Assembly: GCF_900107975.1 (NCBI RefSeq)
Contig: NZ_FNVF01000001.1
Location: forward strand, 1,059,237-1,123,236
Length of the DNA stretch: 64,000 nucleotides
Direction: 5' to 3'
DNA from: Paenibacillus sp. UNC499MF
GTDB taxonomy: Bacteria > Bacillota > Bacilli > Paenibacillales > NBRC-103111
Under the pieces are notes generated by a model, which searched no databases, was not told where the DNA came from, and worked only from the letters and a program-made list of their open reading frames with translations. Below, piece by piece: positions 8,176-15,185 of this stretch. How positions within the stretch are numbered: the stretch's first letter is position 1; every line of letters starts with the position of its first letter. A program made the position numbers and the translations under genes.

Positions 8176-8751
8176 CTAGGCAGATGAGGTCTTAACCAGC
8201 TCTTTGGCAGCCTGCTTGCCTGCCGAGAGAAGATTGTTGCTCAAATCGGGATCGCTGACAGTCCGTGCAAGAACAAGAGAGCCGACCAGGGTACTGAACA
8301 GGGCTCTTCCTTTGGATAGCTCAATTTCCGCCAGGTTGGAAATAAAAGCAATCATCCTTTCCACTTCATGGGTGAATACTTGCCTGACTTCTTCCGATGA
8401 ACGGGATATTTCGGCAGAAAGGGCGGGAATAATGCAGCCCATATCCGTTTTGTCGCGGTGGTGGGGACTTAAATAATAATCGATGACCGTATTGATTTTG
8501 GGAGTCCGCTGCTCCTGATCGGCGGCTTTCTGCAAAAGCGCGATAGTATCGGTTATGGCATACCGGCAGGCTTCGGCAACCAGTTGTTCTTTGTTGTCAA
8601 AGTGTGCATAAAACCCTCCATGAGTCAATCCGGCCCCCTTCATAATGAACGGAACGCTTACATCTTGAATACCCTTGGTGCGAAAAGCCCGGGCAGCACT
8701 TTCAACGATCTTATTGCGCACTTTCGTCTTATGGCCTTTGGGATAAGGCAT
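8176..8751 (-). CDS. TetR/AcrR-family transcriptional regulator
   Basis: 191 residues from ATG 8751; GGGGTGA lies five to six bases upstream, better than for the GTG at 8760. The N-terminus P-Y-P-K-G-H-K followed by a helix-turn-helix with M-K-G-A-G-L-T-H-G-G-F-Y-A-H-F (about residues 35-52) places it in the subgroup with the G-G-F-Y-A-H-F recognition helix. The C-terminal helical domain would bind an unknown ligand. It is divergent from the dihydrolipoamide dehydrogenase gene, whose -10 box is framed by a perfect 12-bp inverted repeat, so it most likely represses that gene. No drug pump is adjacent, which is unusual for the subgroup. Confidence 0.9.
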   Translation of the reverse strand: MPYPKGHKTKVRNKIVESAARAFRTKGIQDVSVPFIMKGAGLTHGGFYAHFDNKEQLVAEACRYAITDTIALLQKAADQEQRTPKINTVIDYYLSPHHRDKTDMGCIIPALSAEISRSSEEVRQVFTHEVERMIAFISNLAEIELSKGRALFSTLVGSLVLARTVSDPDLSNNLLSAGKQAAKELVKTSSA

Positions 8752-8787
8752 TGTAGTCACCCCGCTGCTTCAATCTGCTTTCAAAAT

Positions 8788-8816
8788 ATTATAAGCATCA
8801 TAATAATAGCTGTCAA
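8788..8816 (-). promoter_or_regulatory. Promoter of the TetR-family gene
   Basis: On the minus strand TTGACA (8816-8811) and TATAAT (8793-8788) are 17 bases apart, a consensus promoter. An ATGATG motif inside the spacer resembles half of the inverted repeat at 8876-8915, hinting at autoregulation. Confidence 0.8.
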
Positions 8817-8864
8817 TTTAGGGGGCCCGTGTCTGTTAGGCTCAATGACTGTTAAACGCGGCTG

Positions 8865-8894
8865 TTGACGGTTTTAAAATATGATGACTATAAT
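8865..8894 (+). promoter_or_regulatory. Promoter of the dihydrolipoamide dehydrogenase gene
   Basis: TTGACG (8865-8870) and TATAAT (8889-8894) are 18 bases apart. The -10 box lies in the centre of the inverted repeat at 8876-8915. Confidence 0.75.
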
Positions 8895-8915
8895 ATATTA
8901 TGTTCATCATATTTT
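8876..8915. promoter_or_regulatory. Probable TetR-family operator
   Basis: AAAATATGATGA (8876-8887) and TCATCATATTTT (8904-8915) form a perfect 12-bp inverted repeat with a 16-base centre that contains the -10 box. A dimeric repressor bound here would exclude RNA polymerase. The neighbouring TetR-family gene is the obvious candidate. Confidence 0.75.
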
Positions 8916-8944
8916 ATGTGACTTTAACTGGAGGGTATCGGAAT

Positions 8945-10327
8945 ATGAGTAAGCTTGAATCGGTTGAAACATTGGTAATCGGATCAGGTCCCGGAGGCTA
9001 CGTGGCGGCGCTGCGCTCTTCACAGCTTGGAATGAAGACGGCGATCGTGGAACGCGGTCAGCTTGGGGGAGTCTGTACGCACGTTGGCTGCATCCCATCC
9101 AAAGCGTTAATAGCGGAATCGCATCGCTATGATCTGCTTAGAACGTTTAAACATGCGGATGCGGCAGTCTCATTTGAACATGCTCAGCATTTCAAGCAGG
9201 GGATTGTGAATAAGCAGGCAGGTGGAGTCAGCTATTTATTAAAGACTGCCGGTGTGAGCATTCTGGAAGGAGAGGCCCGTTTGGTCGATGAGCATACGGC
9301 ACTTATCAATCAATCTGGACAGGAACAAACCATTTCTTTTAAAAATGCCATATTGGCAACAGGATCCCGGCCGATTGAACTGCAAGCATTCCCGGTCGGA
9401 GGCCGTATTTTGTCTTCTACAGAAGCTCTGTCGCTCCGTGAGGCCCCCGCCAGCCTCATAGTGATAGGAGGTGGATATATCGGTGTCGAACTGGGACAAA
9501 TGTATGCCAAATTCGGAACAAAAGTGACGATTATGGAGGGAGGAGAACAAGTGCTGCCCGGATTCGAGGCGGAGCTTGCGGGCCCTGTTGTCCGGCAATT
9601 GAAATCCGACGGGATCGAGGTCATTACCGGTGCGACAGCTGAGAATGCAGTCCAGAACGCAAATACAATTACACTTCATTATTCAAAAAATGGGATGAAG
9701 CATCATGTTACAGCGGAATATGTGCTAGTCACTGTCGGCAGAAAACCGAATACAGACGGCAAGCTGGGACTGGAGCGCATAGGCTTGCCGGTGACGAGCA
9801 GGGGATTGATTGAGACGGACGCACAGTGCAGAACGGCTATCCCGCATATTTTCGCCATCGGAGATATTACGGCTGGTCCGGCTCTCGCTCACAAGGCCTC
9901 CTATGAAGCCAAAATTGCGGCGGAAGCTATCGCGGGTCTTACGTCCGAGGTGGATTACAAAGCTCTTCCGCTCGTCGTCTTTTCCAGTCCGGAGCTGGCC
10001 AGCGTCGGCTTGAGCGAAACGGAAGCAAAGGCCAAAGCCATCCCGGTTGTTATCGGAAAAGCATCTTTCGGCATCAACGGACGAGCGTTGGCATTGAGTG
10101 AGCCTGGGGGATTTGTCAAGATTGTGGCGGACCCGGACTCTGGAATCGTGGTTGGTGCACAGATCGTTGGAGTGGAGGCCTCGACACTCATATCGGAGCT
10201 TGCTCTTGCTATCGAGATGGGGGCAACTGTGGAGGACTTGGCTATGACGATTCACCCTCATCCCACATTGGGCGAAGTGATTATGGAAGCTGCCGAAAAC
10301 ACGGTCGGAAAAATGACGAAAAAATAA
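8945..10327 (+). CDS. lpdA: Dihydrolipoamide dehydrogenase-like flavoprotein
   Basis: 460 residues from ATG 8945 with GGAGGG upstream. G-S-G-P-G-G at residues 13-18 binds FAD. The redox-active cysteine pair is C44 and C49 in G-G-V-C-T-H-V-G-C; most family members have L-N in place of T-H. A second nucleotide fold (V-I-G-G-G-Y-I-G-V-E) binds NAD. The C-terminal H-P-H-P-T-L-G-E supplies the catalytic histidine-glutamate pair. The enzyme reoxidises dihydrolipoamide in 2-oxoacid dehydrogenase or glycine-cleavage complexes, but no E1 or E2 gene is next to it. A stand-alone, TetR-controlled copy may serve a detoxification or alternative disulfide-reductase role; that is inference. Full length for the family. 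Confidence 0.92.
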   Translation: MSKLESVETLVIGSGPGGYVAALRSSQLGMKTAIVERGQLGGVCTHVGCIPSKALIAESHRYDLLRTFKHADAAVSFEHAQHFKQGIVNKQAGGVSYLLKTAGVSILEGEARLVDEHTALINQSGQEQTISFKNAILATGSRPIELQAFPVGGRILSSTEALSLREAPASLIVIGGGYIGVELGQMYAKFGTKVTIMEGGEQVLPGFEAELAGPVVRQLKSDGIEVITGATAENAVQNANTITLHYSKNGMKHHVTAEYVLVTVGRKPNTDGKLGLERIGLPVTSRGLIETDAQCRTAIPHIFAIGDITAGPALAHKASYEAKIAAEAIAGLTSEVDYKALPLVVFSSPELASVGLSETEAKAKAIPVVIGKASFGINGRALALSEPGGFVKIVADPDSGIVVGAQIVGVEASTLISELALAIEMGATVEDLAMTIHPHPTLGEVIMEAAENTVGKMTKK

Positions 10328-10340
10328 GCCTAATAAGTGT

Positions 10341-10369
10341 TTGAAAATACCTCAACCAGGATGTAAAAT
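10341..10369 (+). promoter_or_regulatory. Promoter of the riboswitch-controlled transcript
   Basis: TTGAAA (10341-10346) and TAAAAT (10364-10369) are 17 bases apart. Transcription would begin about ten bases before the first riboswitch stem at 10386. Confidence 0.7.
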
Positions 10370-10385
10370 AATAACAATCTGTAAG

Positions 10386-10501
10386 CGGTGTGTGACTGGC
10401 GGAGACATGGAGTACCATGAGGGAGCACACCGACGCTGCTGCAAGATGATCGCGGATTTAAATCCGCGGATTTCTTAAGGCAAACGCCGTACGCCTGGGC
10501 A
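10386..10501 (+). ncRNA. ZTP (pfl motif) riboswitch aptamer
   Basis: CGGTGTG (10386-10392) pairs perfectly with CACACCG (10426-10432). Between them lie the conserved TGACTGGCG, a short hairpin CATGG/CCATG (10406-10419) and GGGAG. After a variable linker with its own hairpin (CGCGGATTT/AAATCCGCG, 10451-10468), the conserved ACGCCTGGGCA (10491-10501) follows. This two-part arrangement is the signature of the pfl RNA, which binds the folate-stress alarmone ZTP or ZMP. A perfect terminator starts inside the 3' end, giving a standard transcription-attenuation platform in which ligand binding should turn the downstream gene on. Confidence 0.88.
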
Positions 10502-10538
10502 AAGTATCCGATTTCCTATCGGATACTTTTTCTTTTTT
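10501..10538 (+). terminator. Riboswitch terminator (expression platform)
   Basis: AAAGTATCCGAT (10501-10512) pairs over 12 bases with ATCGGATACTTT (10518-10529), with a five-base loop and a long T-rich tail to 10538. The stem begins directly at the end of the conserved CCTGGGC of the aptamer, so ligand binding and terminator formation compete. Confidence 0.88.
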
Positions 10539-10574
10539 CAAGTTTGGGAGAGGACAGGTGGAGAAGGATTGAAA

Positions 10575-11291
10575 ATGGGATTTGTTTTGTTCGACGGTAT
10601 GACTGCGCTCGATTTTGTCGGTTTTTATGAGGCCGTCACGTGGATAGGCATTTTGAAGGCGAGAGAGGACGTGGCTTGGGAATTTTGTGCGGACAAGTCC
10701 GAAGTGACGGACGACCGCGGAATGACGGTCAAGATTCAACGCGTTAAACCCGATTTGTCGGCCTACGACCTCATCTTCGTTCCGGGAGGTTTATCGACCC
10801 GCCGGTTGAGAAGTGACACTGATTTTATGAACTGGCTAAAAACAGCCTCCCCGGTTCCGTACAAAGTGTCCGTCTGCACGGGCTCCTTGCTGCTGGGGGC
10901 GGCGGGCTTCCTGGAAGGCAGGAGAGCGACGACGAATCCGTCCGCCTACGAGCTGCTCGCTCCATACTGTGCCGAAGTCGTCAAGAGCCGTCTGGTGCGG
11001 GACGGGGACATTTTCACGGGCGGAGGGGTGTCGGCTTCGCTTGACCTGGGGCTGTACGTGGTCGAATCGCTGACGGATGCGGCCTTCACGAAAGAGGTGC
11101 AGGCGAAGATGCACTATCCCTATTATTGGTCACCTAAGAGACCGATACCATTGGCCGGCTGCGTTAACCAGTCACCTTTAAAAGCCGTTCCCGGGTTAAA
11201 GCCTGAGAACGGCTTTGTTGTATTTTCACATGTCAGCAAGTTTCGGAAAGCCCGGACGTTTTCGTTTTCGCCCCTGCCGCATGTTCCCTAA
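10575..11291 (+). CDS. DJ-1/PfpI-family protein under ZTP riboswitch control
   Basis: 238 residues from ATG 10575, preceded by GGTGGAGAAGG. The fold is the class-I glutamine-amidotransferase-like DJ-1/PfpI type. The conserved V-C-T-G-S-L-L-L-G around residue 100 holds the nucleophilic cysteine, and the early F-D-G-M-T-A-L-D-F-V-G matches the isonitrile-hydratase-like or AraC-associated branch. The enzymatic role in this branch is mostly uncharacterised. The ZTP riboswitch upstream suggests a link to one-carbon or purine stress. The last about 35 residues look abnormal: they contain a transcription terminator (11181-11216) and overlap the convergent MFS gene, so the original stop may have been lost. 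Confidence 0.82.
   Translation: MGFVLFDGMTALDFVGFYEAVTWIGILKAREDVAWEFCADKSEVTDDRGMTVKIQRVKPDLSAYDLIFVPGGLSTRRLRSDTDFMNWLKTASPVPYKVSVCTGSLLLGAAGFLEGRRATTNPSAYELLAPYCAEVVKSRLVRDGDIFTGGGVSASLDLGLYVVESLTDAAFTKEVQAKMHYPYYWSPKRPIPLAGCVNQSPLKAVPGLKPENGFVVFSHVSKFRKARTFSFSPLPHVP
11181..11216. terminator. Terminator inside the 3' end of the DJ-1 frame
   Basis: AAAGCCGTTC (11181-11190) pairs perfectly with GAACGGCTTT (11207-11216). T residues flank it on both strands, so it can serve both the DJ-1 gene and the convergent MFS gene. It lies inside the open frame of the DJ-1 protein. Confidence 0.65.
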
Positions 11292-12483
11292 GCTGCTGCC
11301 CCCGGTGAAAGAAAGGAAAAGCGGCAAGCGCGAGCAGCATCAAAATGCCGAAGATAACCGGTCCCTGGCCGAATCCCAGCTCTTTAAGGAGCAGCCCGCC
11401 GATCCAGGCGCACAGGCTCTGCCCCAGGAATGCGAAGCCGCTGGCTCCGTAATAAGCGCCCCGCAGACGCTCGGGAGCGATTTCACCTATGAGCACGTCT
11501 CCGACGACGAAGCATAGAATTTCGCCCATGGTGAACACAATCATCGACAGAAAAAGCAGAGCCGTATTCTCAAAGAGGCCGAATCCGAGAAGCCCCGCTC
11601 CGAAAAGGAGGCAGCCCGTTTTTAGCGCCGTCAGGGACTTGTAGCGCTTCATAAACCGGGTCAACGGATACTGCAGGACAAGGACGCATAGCGTGTTGAC
11701 GACAAACAGGCTGGAGTAAACCGCTACCCGGTCGTGGCCGATGTACTGCGACAGCGTTGTGTCCAGGTGCGAGTAAGCGCCCGCGACGAAAAAATTGCCG
11801 AGCAGAAGATACAGGAATACCTTATCGGTAAAAACGATGTTCATCATCTGCTTCACGGCCGCGCCGGGCTCATCCTTGCTCTGGAGCAGGTGCCTGAAAG
11901 AGAACATAAACACGACAAGCAGCGCGGCATAGACGGCATAAATAGAGGCGCTGACCAGAAAAGGCAGCAGGGACGATGTGCCTCCGACGCCCAGCTTCAG
12001 GCCGATCAAAGGACCGACGGCACCGCCGATATTGATGGCGAAATACCGTGCGTTAAATACGTCCGTGCGGCTTTCGGCAGGTGTCACATCGGCCAGCAGG
12101 GCGCGTGCCGCAGGCTCGAAGACGTTGCGGAATAACCCGTTCAGGGCGCTGAGGACAAAAAACAGCCAAGTCGCATCCGCAAAGGCGAAGCCGACAAACA
12201 CCAGACTCCAGGCGGCCATCGACGCAATCATCACGGGATAACGGCCCAGGCGGTCCGACAGCGCGCCTCCGGCAAAACTGCCCAGCGTGCCCACGAACAA
12301 GCTTACGGCCAGGATGGCGCCAATCGTCGCCGGATCGATGCCTTTGACCTTGCCGAGATAAATGCCGAGAAACGGAATGGTCATAAAAAATCCGGTCCTG
12401 GACAAGAATGTCCCGATAATGACTCCCCAGGCGACGGGGTGAAAGGAGGGAATGCGGAATATTTTGGCGGTTTTTGCTTTCAT
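11233..12483 (-). CDS. Major facilitator superfamily transporter
   Basis: 416 residues from ATG 12483; the in-frame ATG at 12492 touches the AGAAGG ribosome site, so the inner start is preferred. About 12 membrane segments are visible. The loop between segments 2 and 3 reads G-G-A-L-S-D-R-L-G-R-Y, the family signature. Substrate is unknown; relatives include sugar-efflux and drug-efflux pumps. The gene is divergent from an SgrR-like regulator with 125 bases between the two starts. In enteric bacteria SgrR stands next to a sugar-efflux MFS gene, so this pair may relieve sugar-phosphate or metabolite stress; that analogy is inference. Confidence 0.88.
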   Translation of the reverse strand: MKAKTAKIFRIPSFHPVAWGVIIGTFLSRTGFFMTIPFLGIYLGKVKGIDPATIGAILAVSLFVGTLGSFAGGALSDRLGRYPVMIASMAAWSLVFVGFAFADATWLFFVLSALNGLFRNVFEPAARALLADVTPAESRTDVFNARYFAINIGGAVGPLIGLKLGVGGTSSLLPFLVSASIYAVYAALLVVFMFSFRHLLQSKDEPGAAVKQMMNIVFTDKVFLYLLLGNFFVAGAYSHLDTTLSQYIGHDRVAVYSSLFVVNTLCVLVLQYPLTRFMKRYKSLTALKTGCLLFGAGLLGFGLFENTALLFLSMIVFTMGEILCFVVGDVLIGEIAPERLRGAYYGASGFAFLGQSLCAWIGGLLLKELGFGQGPVIFGILMLLALAAFPFFHRGQQLREHAAGAKTKTSGLSETC

Positions 12484-12608
12484 GGGGATCATCCTTCTCT
12501 TTTGTCGTTATGTTCAGTATAGCTACACAAAAGGGGATGAAAAGTGTATGATTTGATAAAATCAGTTCACCTTTTAGAACGAATTTATCCGAAACGGAGG
12601 GCGAAACC

Positions 12609-14450
12609 ATGCAGACCGCACTGCCTTTTTTGGAACTCCGGCTGTTTTTCCGTGACAGGGAGCCGCAGGAGCCTTTCCCCGTTACGATCGACGAGCTGGC
12701 CGGCATCTGGCACTGCACGCCCCGCTACGTGAAGCTGATCGTCCGCACCCTGTGCGAGCAGGGATGGATCGACTGGCAGCCCGGGAGGGGGCGCGGAAAC
12801 AAATCGAAGCTGACTTTCGTGCGGGATTCCGAAGACCTTCTTCTTGAGGAAGTCCGCCGGCGCACGGAACAGGGCGAGCTTCACGAAGCAATGGAGCTGA
12901 TGAACCGTTTCGGCGGCCCCGCCGTTAGGGACCGGTTTATGGAATGGATCTCCGAAGGCATCGGCTTTTCAACGGAAGGGGTGCCGGATTCTCCGCTGGA
13001 GACGCTTTGTATGCCCGTTTTCCGCTCGATTACGACGCTGGATCCGGGGCTTGTCTATTACGCCTTCGACTGTCATATGGCCCGGCAGCTTTTCAACACC
13101 CTCGTCGAATATGATGAAGACATGCAGACGGTTATTCCCTGCATCGCGCACTCCTGGGAAAGCAGTCCGGACGCCAGAGAATGGACCTTTTATTTGAGAA
13201 AAAACGTTCTCTTCCACCACGGAAGGGAGCTTACGGCGGAAGATGTGATGTTTACGCTTAACCGGCTCAGGAACGAACCGGACCGTTATGACAGCGGATG
13301 GATGTTCCGGGACATCGAACGGATGGACGCTCCCGACCGGAAGACCGTCATCATCCGGCTAAGGGAGCCGAATTACCTGTTCCTGAGATTTTTATGTACA
13401 ATCGCGGCCGCAATCGTGCCGGAAGATGCCGTGAGCCGGGATGAGGCCGGATTCGCCCGGATGCCTGCCGGCACGGGACCCTTCAAGGTTGTATACCGCA
13501 ATGAAGGCAAATGCGTGCTGGAAGCTTTCCCGGATCATTTTCGGGGCCGGGCCCATCTCGATCGCGTGGAAGTGCTCATATTCCCGCCGGAAGAATCAGG
13601 CCGGCTGAAGGAGCCCGACTGGACGTCCATCATGACTTCCCACGGGGAGACTTCCGGAGCTGGACGGGAGGCTCTGGTTAACGGAGGAGGGGGCTGGCGC
13701 AGCATGGAAACCCTGCTCAACTGCAGCAGCATGCTCGTGTTTAACCAAAAAACAAGCGGTCCCCACAATCATCCCTTATTCCGGGAAGCGCTCCATCGCA
13801 TTATCGACAGGGAAGCTTTGATCGCGGATCTGAAAGGCGAACGGGTATGCCCGGCCCGCGGCTTCCATCCGCAGGCGGATACGGGACAGAGGGCGGGAAT
13901 CGGTTATCCCGCGAACAGACGGTCCGAAATTGAGACGCTTCTGGAGCAAAGCGGATATGCCGGAGAAATACTGGAACTCGTCACGTATTCCTATCATGAA
14001 GAAGACGCCCGCTGGATTCAGGAACGCGCCCGTTCGTTCGGTGTTGCTATTGAAATCCTGGTCCGAAACGCGGAGGAATGGTCGGACCGGGCTTCTCTGG
14101 AGCGCCATGACTGCCAGTTGTACGGCATTATTCTGGGAGGCGACGAGGTGCGTGAGCTGGAAGTGTACCTTCAGAACAATTATTTTGCCGCTCTCTGGGA
14201 CAGCGACACAGAGGAGGCCGTCCGCCGGGAGACGGCCGCGATTTTGCGCGAGCCGGGCGAGGCGGAACGAAGGGAGAGATTCGCGCAGCTCGAACGGTGG
14301 ATTCGTCAAACCCGCGCGATTTTGTTCCTCGTTCATAAAACGACGAACACCGCTTTTCACCAATCCGTCCGCGGAGTCAAAATCAACTCTTACGGGTGGG
14401 TTGATTTTTACCACATCTGGTTTAATACGGGGGCGGCCGTTTCGACTTGA
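12609..14450 (+). CDS. SgrR-like regulator: HTH domain fused to a solute-binding domain
   Basis: 613 residues from ATG 12609 with GGAGGG upstream. Residues 1-110 form an SgrR-type winged-helix region (V-T-I-D-E-L-A, then C-T-P-R-Y-V-K and W-Q-P-G-R-G-R-G-N). From about residue 150 to the end the protein is a family-5 (oligopeptide/nickel type) extracytoplasmic binding domain, with R-S-I-T-T-L-D-P-G, W-E-S-S-P-D-A-R-E-W-T-F-Y-L-R and L-T-A-E-D-V-M-F-T-L. There is no signal peptide, so the binding domain works in the cytoplasm as a ligand sensor. It most likely controls the divergent MFS gene. The effector could be a sugar phosphate, a peptide or another small molecule. Confidence 0.88.
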   Translation: MQTALPFLELRLFFRDREPQEPFPVTIDELAGIWHCTPRYVKLIVRTLCEQGWIDWQPGRGRGNKSKLTFVRDSEDLLLEEVRRRTEQGELHEAMELMNRFGGPAVRDRFMEWISEGIGFSTEGVPDSPLETLCMPVFRSITTLDPGLVYYAFDCHMARQLFNTLVEYDEDMQTVIPCIAHSWESSPDAREWTFYLRKNVLFHHGRELTAEDVMFTLNRLRNEPDRYDSGWMFRDIERMDAPDRKTVIIRLREPNYLFLRFLCTIAAAIVPEDAVSRDEAGFARMPAGTGPFKVVYRNEGKCVLEAFPDHFRGRAHLDRVEVLIFPPEESGRLKEPDWTSIMTSHGETSGAGREALVNGGGGWRSMETLLNCSSMLVFNQKTSGPHNHPLFREALHRIIDREALIADLKGERVCPARGFHPQADTGQRAGIGYPANRRSEIETLLEQSGYAGEILELVTYSYHEEDARWIQERARSFGVAIEILVRNAEEWSDRASLERHDCQLYGIILGGDEVRELEVYLQNNYFAALWDSDTEEAVRRETAAILREPGEAERRERFAQLERWIRQTRAILFLVHKTTNTAFHQSVRGVKINSYGWVDFYHIWFNTGAAVST

Positions 14451-14522
14451 CGGACTGGCGGATTGCTGCCGATAATACGGGCAGAATGGTTGGTACATAT
14501 AATGAATACAGGAAGATCAACG

Positions 14523-14990
14523 ATGAAGAAGTTCCGAGGAAAGAGAAGATACTTCCGTCAATTATGGAAGCAGGTTAACGCCTTTTATTTACAGCCAGAT
14601 AACGAATCCTGGTTTGATTTCTGGCATTTTCACCTTGATTTTTGCGGGATTGGAGAAAATAGCGTAAAGCTCAGAAGAGAGCATATCAAAGCTCATATCG
14701 CGTTGTACAAAAGTTTATTAAAAAGATTGGAACGAATCGAAAAACCTTCTCAAAGCTGGATATGCCTTCATGAAGAAGACGCGGGTTTAGATGCCGTATA
14801 TATTCATACATCAAATCCGAACCGTGACAATTTCCCTCATAAGTTTGATACGATAGATTGGAAATGTAAGATACCGGCTGCGTTTAACGATTTAATTGAT
14901 CCTGATCTATTCCATGTCGGCTATAATACATCCGATGACGGAGGTATATATTTTATCCAGTCAAAGGAACAAGACATAAAATTATTTTAA
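14523..14990 (+). CDS. Hypothetical AT-rich protein, unknown function
   Basis: 155 residues from ATG 14523, picked because AGGAAG lies about eight bases before it; earlier in-frame ATGs have no ribosome site. The N-terminus is very basic (K-K-F-R-G-K-R-R-Y-F-R). An aromatic stretch follows (S-W-F-D-F-W-H-F-H-L-D-F), then a helical segment rich in R, H and K, and an acidic aromatic C-terminus. There are no membrane segments, signal peptide or known catalytic motif. Codon use and base composition are clearly more AT-rich than the flanking genes, so it was probably acquired. The size and D/W-rich C-terminus recall orphan immunity proteins, but nothing confirms that. The following 14991-15185 stretch shows only the next ribosome site. 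Confidence 0.7.
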   Translation: MKKFRGKRRYFRQLWKQVNAFYLQPDNESWFDFWHFHLDFCGIGENSVKLRREHIKAHIALYKSLLKRLERIEKPSQSWICLHEEDAGLDAVYIHTSNPNRDNFPHKFDTIDWKCKIPAAFNDLIDPDLFHVGYNTSDDGGIYFIQSKEQDIKLF

Positions 14991-15185
14991 GTTTCGGCTT
15001 ACCCTTGAACGCAAGCGGAAACATATGTAACACTGGATACGCTGGCCACGAACTCGTGAAACAGTGACAGTATGGAACCGGGATTGTGACGTTTTCCCCC
15101 AGCGAGTGGGAAGGGCAAGTTTTCGTTACAACCTGCGGAAACAGGCCGGCCAAAGCCTTCTAACATGTTCGAGAGGAGCCTAATA

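Noticed and set aside
14991-15185. Possible small RNA or hairpin before the dihydroxyacetone kinase
   Set aside because: Only short weak inverted repeats; nothing with a conserved look.
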